Below are positions 1-5,358 of a DNA stretch of 7,253 bases, piece after piece. The notes beneath the pieces were generated by a model. It did no database searches, was not told the DNA's origin, and saw only the letters and a program-made list of their open reading frames with translations. A program made the position numbers and the translations under genes. This stretch comes from an uncultured Candidatus Melainabacteria bacterium (lineage in GTDB: Bacteria; Cyanobacteriota; Vampirovibrionia; Gastranaerophilales; Gastranaerophilaceae): positions 1 through 7,253 of the forward strand of contig CALEJY010000221.1 of assembly GCA_937898445.1 (NCBI GenBank), given 5' to 3'. Position 1 is the first letter of the stretch. The number at the start of each line of letters is the position of its first letter.

Positions 1-21
1 TCGCATTCGCTCGCAATGACG
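1..21 (-). repeat. GTCAT-headed REP-like element, cut by window edge
   Basis: On the minus strand the sequence reads CGTCATTGCGAGCGAATGCGA and then leaves the window. It resembles a short palindromic repeat that I recall as dispersed in many bacterial genomes, where GTCATTGCGAG is followed by a complementary arm ending in GCAAT; that arm would lie outside the window. The GC-GAAT-GC core with GA on both sides is visible. It shares the head GTCAT and the paired GA steps with the element at 41-73, so the two look like members of one class. It lies inside the leftward reading frame. Confidence 0.5.
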
Positions 22-262
22 AACACACATTACCAACCATGCGATACTTCGGACTGTTGTCCTCAGTATGACGTTTTTTATTTTCGTAACAGACTATGCC
101 TCTTTGCCTCCAAGCCTCTAGGCATCTCAAAACCTTAGCCGCTTCGCTTCTTAGCTGCCTAGCAGCTTTGATACCAACTTTACCTCTTTGCGTCTTTGCA
201 TCTAAGCATCTAAAAATTGTTTTTGCATCTGATTTATTATCCGTTCTAATATCCTCTTTCAT
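1..262 (-). CDS. Hypothetical repeat-built reading frame, partial (runs off window edge)
   Basis: Reading leftward from ATG at 262-260 there are 87 codons without a stop, and the frame leaves the window at position 1. I do not recognise the product. The N-terminus is MKEDIRTDNKSDAKT. After it comes a basic region containing FRCLDAKTQRG and, 28 residues later, the related LRCLEAWRQRG. The visible product is rich in Arg, Lys and Ala, has four Cys, and shows no signal peptide or membrane segment. The start has an AGAGGAGA ribosome binding site (267-274) with 5 nt between GGAG and ATG, and a near-consensus promoter at 301-329, so expression signals are better than for the neighbouring regulator. 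Against a real protein, nearly all codons after the first 15 lie in repeats that look like intergenic elements, and this stretch is richer in G+C than its surroundings, which lengthens chance frames. It could be a true gene, a gene invaded in frame by repeats, or a decayed gene read through repeats. Confidence 0.5.
   Translation of the reverse strand, partial: MKEDIRTDNKSDAKTIFRCLDAKTQRGKVGIKAARQLRSEAAKVLRCLEAWRQRGIVCYENKKRHTEDNSPKYRMVGNVCSSLRANA
41..73 (-). repeat. GTCAT-headed hairpin element with paired GA steps
   Basis: On the minus strand the element starts CGTCATACTGAGG. It folds as ATACT-GA-GGAC-AACA-GTCC-GA-AGTAT (plus-strand arms 44-54 and 59-69). The two stem blocks are perfect (5 bp and 4 bp) and are separated by a tandem GA/GA mismatch, which in RNA can form sheared G-A pairs. 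The loop is AACA. The design matches the truncated element at 1-21. It is a REP-like or small palindromic repeat; no transposase is visible. It is read through by the leftward frame as RHTEDNSPKYR. Confidence 0.55.
99..132. repeat. Imperfect direct repeat, copy 1
   Basis: This is a 34-bp unit starting CCTCTTTGCCTCC on the plus strand. It matches the unit at 183-216 at 27 of 34 positions by eye. Read on the minus strand it encodes LRCLEAWRQRG. The copies start 84 bp apart, which keeps both in the same codon phase. Within the unit, purine-rich steps such as GGCAAAGAGGCA recur on the minus strand. Confidence 0.6.
153..167. repeat. Short perfect inverted repeat
   Basis: AGCTGC-CTA-GCAGCT forms a 6-bp stem with a 3-nt loop, between the two direct-repeat copies. 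No T-run follows on either strand, so it is not a typical terminator. It lies inside the leftward reading frame, in the codons for A-A-R-Q-L. Confidence 0.5.
183..216. repeat. Imperfect direct repeat, copy 2
   Basis: This second copy starts CCTCTTTGCGTC on the plus strand and pairs with 99-132. On the minus strand it contains TTAGATGC and AAAGACGC steps of about 8 bp and encodes FRCLDAKTQRG. Several codon differences from copy 1 are silent or conservative (Leu TTA/CTA, Ala GCA/GCT, Asp/Glu), while K/W and T/R are not. Confidence 0.6.
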
Positions 263-266
263 ATAA

Positions 267-274
267 TCTCCTCT
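267..274 (-). promoter_or_regulatory. Ribosome binding site of the leftward frame
   Basis: The minus strand reads AGAGGAGA, with GGAG 5 nt before the ATG at 262. The motif and spacing are close to ideal. This site decides the start of the leftward frame and is a main reason to take that frame seriously. Confidence 0.65.
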
Positions 275-302
275 TATACATATATATCTAATAACTTATA
301 AT
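275..302 (+). promoter_or_regulatory. Possible promoter of the XRE regulator
   Basis: TATACA (275-280, four of six to TTGACA) and a perfect TATAAT (297-302) are separated by 16 bp. Transcription would start near 309 and read into the regulator. Other -10-like hexamers are TATACT (313-318) and TATTAT (331-336), both without a good -35. In such AT-rich DNA the choice is uncertain. Confidence 0.25.
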
Positions 303-329
303 AATATAGCTATATACTTAATATGTCAA
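301..329 (-). promoter_or_regulatory. Near-consensus sigma-70 promoter reading left
   Basis: On the minus strand there is a perfect -35 TTGACA (329-324), a 17-bp spacer (323-307) and a -10 TATTAT (306-301, five of six). The expected transcript start near 294 leaves a leader of about 30 nt carrying the AGAGGAGA site before the ATG at 262. The palindrome at 304-315 overlaps the -10, so a bound repressor could block it. Confidence 0.65.
304..315. promoter_or_regulatory. Palindrome over leftward -10, candidate operator
   Basis: ATATAGCTATAT is a perfect 12-bp palindrome overlapping the -10 and spacer of the leftward promoter. Its centre is 32 bp, about three helical turns, from the centre of the palindrome at 334-349. 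The adjacent XRE protein is the natural candidate ligand. AT-rich palindromes also arise by chance. Confidence 0.3.
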
Positions 330-333
330 GTAT

Positions 334-349
334 TATACATATATGTATA
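334..349. promoter_or_regulatory. Palindrome over the regulator start codon, candidate operator
   Basis: TATACATATATGTATA is a perfect 16-bp palindrome spanning the first ATG (343) and touching the second (349) of the XRE gene. Its left 12-mer with flank, TTATACATATAT (333-344), recurs exactly at 274-285 in the leader of the leftward frame. A homodimeric HTH protein binding both places could repress itself and the divergent gene. This is inference from symmetry and position. Confidence 0.4.
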
Positions 350-582
350 TGAAAAAGAGTTTGAGCAAAGATGAATTACTGAAAAAATTTGGGCTAAACG
401 TAAAAATCGCTAGGCTTAAAAAAGGCTTGACACAAGAGCAATTAGCAGAATTGATGAATATTCATCTAACTTATATTGCACGCATAGAAACCGGTAAAAT
501 AAATATGTCGTTGGGCAAAATTTTGGAACTTGCAGATACCCTAAATATCGACATAAACAAATTGTTGTTTATTGAGTATTAA
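343..582 (+). CDS. XRE/HTH_3-family small transcriptional regulator
   Basis: This 79-residue protein is essentially one helix-turn-helix domain of the Cro/C1 (HTH_3) type, from about residue 16 to 76. The core LTQEQLAELMNIHLTYIARIETGK has helix 2 near 30-37 and the recognition helix near 41-49, followed by the usual E-x-G turn (E49, G51). No second domain is present, as in phage Cro-like repressors, restriction-modification controller proteins and simple antitoxins. It probably binds DNA as a dimer. The start is 343 or 349 (ATG TAT ATG); an in-frame TAA at 319-321 rules out an earlier one. Neither ATG has a Shine-Dalgarno sequence. A perfect palindrome overlaps the start, suggesting autoregulation. 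It diverges from the leftward frame and ends 8 bp from the malQ stop. No partner methylase, nuclease or toxin is visible here. Confidence 0.9.
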   Translation: MYMKKSLSKDELLKKFGLNVKIARLKKGLTQEQLAELMNIHLTYIARIETGKINMSLGKILELADTLNIDINKLLFIEY

Positions 583-590
583 TCCAGTTT

Positions 591-2558
591 TTATTCTTTC
601 AAAATATCAGCATATTTTTGCAAATCATTCAAAAGTGGAGAATATTTTTCATTCAATTCTGCTCTGGTTCGGTCTTTGTCGTCGCTTTGATTGACTTTCA
701 TATCAATTTTAGCTTTTAGAGCTTGTTTTAATAATTCAGGAATATTCAAAGCCGTTGGGTTTTCACTGGCTAAATTTTCGTAATATTTATCAAGAAAATC
801 AGGTGAAATTCTTTCTTTCCAGTTTTCTTTCCTATCGCTGCCACCAATATTATATGTCATATCAGTAATTCCCAAAATATCCGCAAAAGATATTTGGAAT
901 TTTGGGGTAGTCATAAGTTCTGCAAATTTCGCTCTTACTAAATCTCTGTCGTTAGTGTTAAGTTTGTCTTTAAGTTCGTTTCTGATATCAGAGATGTTTT
1001 GTCGGCCGTCGTCAATATTCAAATATCCTGCCAAATAGTTTGTATCCCACGCAGGATCACTTTTTGTGTATTTGAAAGCATTCAAACCTTCTCTATCAGG
1101 GTAATTCATTGCAGGAATATTATCGTGTGAGCCGATTAGATACCAATCGCCTTTTCTTGTTGTTTTTAAAGCTTCTTGCGCACGTGTCCAGTCAAGGTTT
1201 ATGATTTTTGGTAGGTTTAATTGTTTTTCGTAAATTTCTTTAAATCTCGGCGGATATGTGCATAAATCTTCCCACACAGGCATGTCCGGTTTTATGTTGT
1301 GTTCTTTAGTCAATAATTTTGGGTAATCCCAATATTTGTCGTATTCTTTGCCGTTTTTGTCTGTAAGTTCGGAGATATATTTTTCTAAATTACTGTTTTT
1401 GTTGTTATTGTTTGAAAATTCTTCGTTTGATGCGTTTTTCGCTAAAAGATAAGGTTCTATCAAGCCCATTGCGTGGTCAATTCGGATATTTTCGTTAAAT
1501 TCAAGCGCAAAATTTATCTTTTCTTTCAAAAATTCTCCGCCGATATTCAATTCGTATTTGTCGTTTTTAAATATTTTTTTAGGGTCAATTACCGGAATAT
1601 GCCATCTTTGCGATCTTCCGTTGTATTCTCTTGCACCCATTTCCCAATCTTTTAAGAAAGCATCTTTGTAACGCCACATATCCATTTGAGAGCAGCCGAC
1701 AAGTAAGTCATTAAAGTATTTGAAACCTTGTTTTTCACGCCATTCTTTGTTTTCTTTAATTTGTTTTGTCGCTAAAAACTGTTCAAATTTGTGTTGTTCA
1801 ATTTCGTTTTTGTTGGCTTTTTTAATACTATTATATCGTTCAATAGCGTCGATATCGCCTTCATTTAAGTCTGAAATCAGGTTTTTATCTTGTTCATTGT
1901 TCCAATCGTCGATTTTGTCAGTGTTGTAGTGTCTTGCTAATACCTTAAAAACGCCTTCATCTGTCAATCTTTTGTTGTTGCGAGAAAGGAAATTGTTATA
2001 TTCTTTTTGCAAAGCAAGAGCTTGCGGTTGACCTTTGGCAACATTTGTTTTGAAATTGTTGAAACTTTCTGAAAGTGCCGTGTCATAAGTTTTTGAAGCT
2101 TCTTCAAAGTTACTCATTTCGTAGTTTTTGTCGGTATTTTTTATAGGTTGAGTAACTGAATTGTATGTTTCTTTTGACAAAATTTTTCCATACTTATCAG
2201 TTGTCAAATCTTCCAAATCAATAAACAATCTGTTTTTTGCAAATGCAGAAGAATTGTAAGGAGAAGGTTTGATTTCTCCGTCTTTAAATTCAAGTTCTCC
2301 TCCAGGTCCTAATTGGTTGCCATTAAAGCCATACAGGGACAAAAATTTGACATATTCTCTAGCGGCTTTCCCATAAGGACTGCCTATATAAGTGTTTCTG
2401 TCAATTGCCGGAAAACAAGAGCCATGCGTAATTGCAACTCTATCCGTAACTCCGATTGCATCATAAGCTTTATTACAAGCTGATTTTAAGCCACTTTCTT
2501 CTTCCGGTCGAGGCTTTCTTGTAAACTGTATTTGATTGTTTATCCCTAACACGCGCAT
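591..2558 (-). CDS. malQ: Divergent GH77 4-alpha-glucanotransferase (amylomaltase-like)
   Basis: This 655-residue protein resembles GH77 enzymes (EC 2.4.1.25), which move alpha-1,4-glucan segments between acceptors in the cytosol. Matches in order: the GSPYGKAAREYVKFLSLYG region (59-77), SPYNSSAFAKNRLFIDLEDL (99-118), the QF-x-ATKQ helix (260-266), SQRWHIPVIDP (316-326), RIDH (359-362) with D361 as expected nucleophile, E430 in VWEDL as expected acid/base, and SHDN (477-480) with D479 as third carboxylate. The C-terminal ADILGI...YNIGGS...NWKERI block (559-583) also follows the family. All three catalytic acids are therefore present. It is divergent: the usual GDLPIYV strand reads VGCSQMDM, and residues 125-255 form a polar helical insert. 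There is no signal peptide. The ATG at 2558 has no clear Shine-Dalgarno sequence, and no earlier in-frame ATG occurs in the 47-bp gap. It is the last gene of the set. The GH77 family is secure; the exact substrate is not. Confidence 0.85.
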   Translation of the reverse strand: MRVLGINNQIQFTRKPRPEEESGLKSACNKAYDAIGVTDRVAITHGSCFPAIDRNTYIGSPYGKAAREYVKFLSLYGFNGNQLGPGGELEFKDGEIKPSPYNSSAFAKNRLFIDLEDLTTDKYGKILSKETYNSVTQPIKNTDKNYEMSNFEEASKTYDTALSESFNNFKTNVAKGQPQALALQKEYNNFLSRNNKRLTDEGVFKVLARHYNTDKIDDWNNEQDKNLISDLNEGDIDAIERYNSIKKANKNEIEQHKFEQFLATKQIKENKEWREKQGFKYFNDLLVGCSQMDMWRYKDAFLKDWEMGAREYNGRSQRWHIPVIDPKKIFKNDKYELNIGGEFLKEKINFALEFNENIRIDHAMGLIEPYLLAKNASNEEFSNNNNKNSNLEKYISELTDKNGKEYDKYWDYPKLLTKEHNIKPDMPVWEDLCTYPPRFKEIYEKQLNLPKIINLDWTRAQEALKTTRKGDWYLIGSHDNIPAMNYPDREGLNAFKYTKSDPAWDTNYLAGYLNIDDGRQNISDIRNELKDKLNTNDRDLVRAKFAELMTTPKFQISFADILGITDMTYNIGGSDRKENWKERISPDFLDKYYENLASENPTALNIPELLKQALKAKIDMKVNQSDDKDRTRAELNEKYSPLLNDLQKYADILKE

Positions 2559-2605
2559 GATGTTTTTTCTAAAACTTGTGAAAAAATTTTTTTGCTAATC
2601 TGATT

Positions 2606-4084
2606 TTAAATTTCTGCAATAATATCAACTTGTGCGTTGCAACCAACTTCTTCTCTTGCCAAAACAACGATATTATTAATATAATTGCTTAAAAGCGTGA
2701 AAATTAGATGTCTTAACTCTAACGGCACGAAAAGTTTTGGTTCGTCAATTTCTAATTGTTTTGTTTGTTTGATGATTTTGTCTGCCAATTTTTCGGCAAA
2801 GCCAGCATCAATTCTAATTATAGCATCTTCGCCTTCGTCAAAATTCGGTGTTAATTTATCAAGAGTTTTTTCTGAAATTTCGAACGCTGAAATAACTCCG
2901 TCTTCGTTTTTGTATTTGTCACAAATTTGGCGAGATAATGTCAATCTTATTTTCTTAATCAAGTCTGATTTTGTGCTATCTTCTGCAAAATCGTTGATTT
3001 TTTCAAAGATGTATGTGATATCTTTAATCGAAATTTCTTCTCTAATCAAATTTGTTAAAATAAATCTCAAGTCAGAAAGTGAGATGAAGTCAGGAATTAC
3101 GTTTGTAACCAAAAATTCGTTTGTTTTGCTCACTACATCAATGTATTTGTCTAATTCTGCATAATCAAGCAAATCTTCAACATATTTGATAGCGCAAAAT
3201 TCCAGTGCTTTGGCAATATATTCAGAGCCGGAAATTCCGTTTTGCCAAAAATCTTTTGTTTTGTCTTTTTCAATCCAAATAACTTTTCTACCTGTAATTT
3301 TGTCTATAGTAGAAATTGAATCTTTTATTTTCTTTTCTAAATGCAATTCGTCAGTGTAAAACATCAAGAAATTCGGATAAACTGTTGATTTAAAAACATC
3401 TATCCCTCTGATTTTTATTGAAAATTCGTAAGGGTTTAAGTCTTCGTCATCTTGAAAAACTATTTTTGGAATAACATAACCAAGATTTTCGGTTAATTTC
3501 AATCTTGTTTTAACAGTTTCTGCAACGAGTTCTTCCTCATCAATTTCGCTATCAGGATCAATGTAACCCAAAATTTCTTCACTCAAGTGAATAGACAATT
3601 TTTCTTCTTTCAATTTTGAATACATTGCATCCGGAGAAGTTGCCTTTGCAAGCTGGATTTTCAAATCTTCCAACTCTTTTAAGCCGGCAGAAATCTTATC
3701 ATTAAGTTTTTTTCTACTTACAGATGCCGGAGCTTCGCCATCAAGTTCTTTTTTTACTTTTGCAATTTTAGCTTTTTGATCCTTAATTTTGCTTTGAATA
3801 TCAAGGCAAATTTCATACGGAGATTGTTCTGTAGAAAGCATTTTCTCCATTTGACTTTTAAAGGTTGAAATGTTTATTGTATCTGCGTTAATCTCATTTG
3901 TGGAGGTATCTGATTCTCGCATAAAAATGCAGTTGCACAAAATTTGACCATCTTCGCCTTCAACTTCTTGCATACTATACAATTCCCAATTGTTCATAGA
4001 CATTTCGTTCAAAAGGTTTTGAAGTTCTTGAGTATTGTCGCTTGCACAAGTTTTTATTACATACTGCATTTTTTTGTTAAACAT
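2606..4084 (-). CDS. Soluble FHIPEP (FlhA C-terminal) protein with DUF4177-like N-terminus
   Basis: The 492 residues fall into three parts. Residues 5-56 (MQYVIKTC ... NNWELYSMQEVEGEDG ... CIFMRE) look like a DUF4177-type small domain. Residues 88-147 are a Lys/Glu-rich coiled coil. Residues 160-492 follow the cytoplasmic domain of FlhA/SctV export-gate proteins: LGYVIPKIVFQDDEDLNPYE (201-220) with IRGIDVF, then SLSDLRFILTNLIREEISIKD (335-355), LTLSRQI (381-387) and the terminal PLELRHLIFTLLSNY...VVLAREEV (454-480). In FlhA this domain forms a nonameric ring that docks export substrates. The large N-terminal membrane domain of true FlhA is absent, and udp lies only 11 bp upstream, so this is not a frameshifted flhA. 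An AAGGAGC ribosome binding site overlaps the udp stop, pointing to translational coupling. The function is unknown; it may be an adaptor derived from an export gate. No flagellar or injectisome gene is nearby. Confidence 0.75.
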   Translation of the reverse strand: MFNKKMQYVIKTCASDNTQELQNLLNEMSMNNWELYSMQEVEGEDGQILCNCIFMRESDTSTNEINADTINISTFKSQMEKMLSTEQSPYEICLDIQSKIKDQKAKIAKVKKELDGEAPASVSRKKLNDKISAGLKELEDLKIQLAKATSPDAMYSKLKEEKLSIHLSEEILGYIDPDSEIDEEELVAETVKTRLKLTENLGYVIPKIVFQDDEDLNPYEFSIKIRGIDVFKSTVYPNFLMFYTDELHLEKKIKDSISTIDKITGRKVIWIEKDKTKDFWQNGISGSEYIAKALEFCAIKYVEDLLDYAELDKYIDVVSKTNEFLVTNVIPDFISLSDLRFILTNLIREEISIKDITYIFEKINDFAEDSTKSDLIKKIRLTLSRQICDKYKNEDGVISAFEISEKTLDKLTPNFDEGEDAIIRIDAGFAEKLADKIIKQTKQLEIDEPKLFVPLELRHLIFTLLSNYINNIVVLAREEVGCNAQVDIIAEI

Positions 4085-4095
4085 TAAATTGCTCC

Positions 4096-4866
4096 TTATT
4101 TTTTGTCGTTTTCAATAAGAATTTTCAAAGCTTCAATAGCTGTCTTGATAGCCATATCTGTATCATGAACGACAGGATTTTCCAATCCCAACTTTTCTCT
4201 TTCCTGATTGGCTACTGTTAAAAATACAGAACCTACTCTAACTCTCAAAAAGCTACCAACAATAAATAATGCTGCGGATTCCATTTCGGATGCCAAACAT
4301 CCCATTTTCTTCCAAGCTTCCCATTTGTTGAGTAGTTCATAGTTTACAGGCATTTTTTCAGGACTGTGTTGTCCGTAAAAAGAGTCTTTACATTGAACAA
4401 CTCCGGTATGATACTCATGACCTAAGTTTTTTGCAGCCTGAACAAGAGAATTTATTACATCTAAATTTGCAACTGCCGGAAATTCAATCGGTGCATATTC
4501 TTTAGTTGTACCTTCCATACGGATTGCGCCTGTTGCAATAACAATATCGCCACCTTTTACATCAACATCCATTCCACCGCAAGTTCCAACTCTTATAAAG
4601 GTTTTAGCCCCTACGTTAACAAGTTCTTCCAATGCAATAGATGCTGAAGGTCCGCCAATACCGGTAGAAGTTACACTAACCTTAACTCCGTTTAGGTATC
4701 CTGTGTAAGTTGTGTATTCTCGTCTGTCTGCAACTAATTTTGCATCATCAAAATATGCAGCAATTTTGGCACAACGTTTAGGATCTCCAGGTAGAATTAC
4801 GTATTCGCCCACATCTCCAACGTTTAAACCGATGTGGTATTGTTCTCCATGTTCAGAATATTTCAT
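4096..4866 (-). CDS. udp: Uridine phosphorylase
   Basis: This 256-residue, full-length member of nucleoside phosphorylase family 1 splits uridine with phosphate to uracil and ribose-1-phosphate (EC 2.4.2.3) for pyrimidine salvage in the cytosol. PGDPKR (26-31) is the phosphate loop, and STGIGGPSASIALEEL (67-82) fits the family signature exactly. RVGTCGG (92-98) carries further phosphate contacts, and EMES (194-197) is the ribose-binding motif. Gln166 in FYGQHSPEKMP aligns with the uracil-binding Gln of E. coli Udp. The Arg two residues later in E. coli is Ser here, with Lys at 171 as a possible substitute, so uridine is the likely but not proven base. The ATG at 4866 is preceded by AAGGAG. 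It lies 16 bp after ompH and 11 bp before the FHIPEP gene. A purine or broader pyrimidine nucleoside phosphorylase is the alternative. Confidence 0.92.
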   Translation of the reverse strand: MKYSEHGEQYHIGLNVGDVGEYVILPGDPKRCAKIAAYFDDAKLVADRREYTTYTGYLNGVKVSVTSTGIGGPSASIALEELVNVGAKTFIRVGTCGGMDVDVKGGDIVIATGAIRMEGTTKEYAPIEFPAVANLDVINSLVQAAKNLGHEYHTGVVQCKDSFYGQHSPEKMPVNYELLNKWEAWKKMGCLASEMESAALFIVGSFLRVRVGSVFLTVANQEREKLGLENPVVHDTDMAIKTAIEALKILIENDKK

Positions 4867-4882
4867 GATTTCTCCTTAAATA

Positions 4883-5341
4883 CTAAAACTGACTGCTTTT
4901 CAATTTTTGGATAACCAAATCAGAAATATCAACACCGCCAACAAAAATTACTCTGTAATCAACGATTGCATCAAGTTTTTGTTCTACAAGAACTTGTTTT
5001 GTTGCAGCTTGAATTTTGTTGTAAACTTGTTCTTCTTTGTCAGATTTCAAACGCATATAAGCATCTTGTTTTAGTTTAAATTCTCTTGCAGTTTGATCTT
5101 CAAAGTTTTGTTTTTTCAATGGAGTATCAAGAGCTTTGTATTGTTTTTCTTTGTCAACCATGTATTGTTGCATTTCCAAAGCTTTTGCATCAATTTCTTT
5201 TACTGCTTGTTGAGCAAAAGGAAAGCTGTCTTGTACTTTTTGGTAATCAATATATCCAACGCCTGCTGCGTTTGCTTGATTGCCTAATGTAATAAATAAA
5301 CCGGCAGTCATTAATAAAGCTGCTAATTTTAAGTTTTTCAT
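4883..5341 (-). CDS. ompH: OmpH/Skp-family periplasmic chaperone
   Basis: The 152-residue precursor has a clear Sec signal peptide: positively charged MKNLK, a hydrophobic stretch to about residue 20, and a cleavage site after ANA (23-25). The mature part is small and basic to neutral. GYIDYQKVQDSFP (29-41) is the family start. A long helical, charged stretch (about 42-125) would form the tentacles of the trimeric Skp 'jellyfish'. The C-terminal strand region DYRVIFVGGVDISDLVIQKL (128-147) matches the family ending with its GG-x-DI turn. Skp holds unfolded outer-membrane proteins in the periplasm before BamA inserts them, and the gene follows bamA by 17 bp as in many diderm bacteria. A strong GGAGG ribosome binding site precedes the ATG. 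The lpxD/fabZ/lpxA genes that often follow are not here. Confidence 0.9.
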   Translation of the reverse strand: MKNLKLAALLMTAGLFITLGNQANAAGVGYIDYQKVQDSFPFAQQAVKEIDAKALEMQQYMVDKEKQYKALDTPLKKQNFEDQTAREFKLKQDAYMRLKSDKEEQVYNKIQAATKQVLVEQKLDAIVDYRVIFVGGVDISDLVIQKLKSSQF

Positions 5342-5358
5342 TTTATACCTCCATTAGA

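Noticed and set aside
99..216. CRISPR array
   Set aside because: There are only two imperfect copies with 50 bp between them that itself contains related repeats; no regular spacing and no cas genes.
553..572. Hairpin ATAAACAA-ATTG-TTGTTTAT as a terminator between XRE and malQ
   Set aside because: The stem is nearly all A-T, lies inside the XRE coding sequence and is not directly followed by a T-run on either strand.
1..582. A toxin-antitoxin or restriction-modification module around the XRE gene
   Set aside because: No toxin, nuclease or methylase is visible. The divergent partner is unrecognised and runs out of the window, so the layout alone is not enough.
1473..1929. Plus-strand open frames opposite the GH77 gene
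   Set aside because: They are short, Phe/Ser-rich reversals of Lys/Asn/Glu codons in a real gene, with no family match.
2559..2605. A/T tract in the gap before malQ as an intrinsic terminator or promoter
   Set aside because: No G-C stem and no paired -35/-10 are visible; it is an AT-rich spacer of 47 bp.
2685..3164. 159-codon plus-strand open frame opposite the FHIPEP gene
   Set aside because: It is antisense to a recognisable protein, has Ser/Ile/Leu-rich composition typical of a reversed coding frame, and shows no family match.
2606..4084. Degraded or frameshifted full-length flhA
   Set aside because: The frame is intact with its own start, ribosome binding site and extra N-terminal domain, and udp lies 11 bp upstream, leaving no room for a membrane domain.
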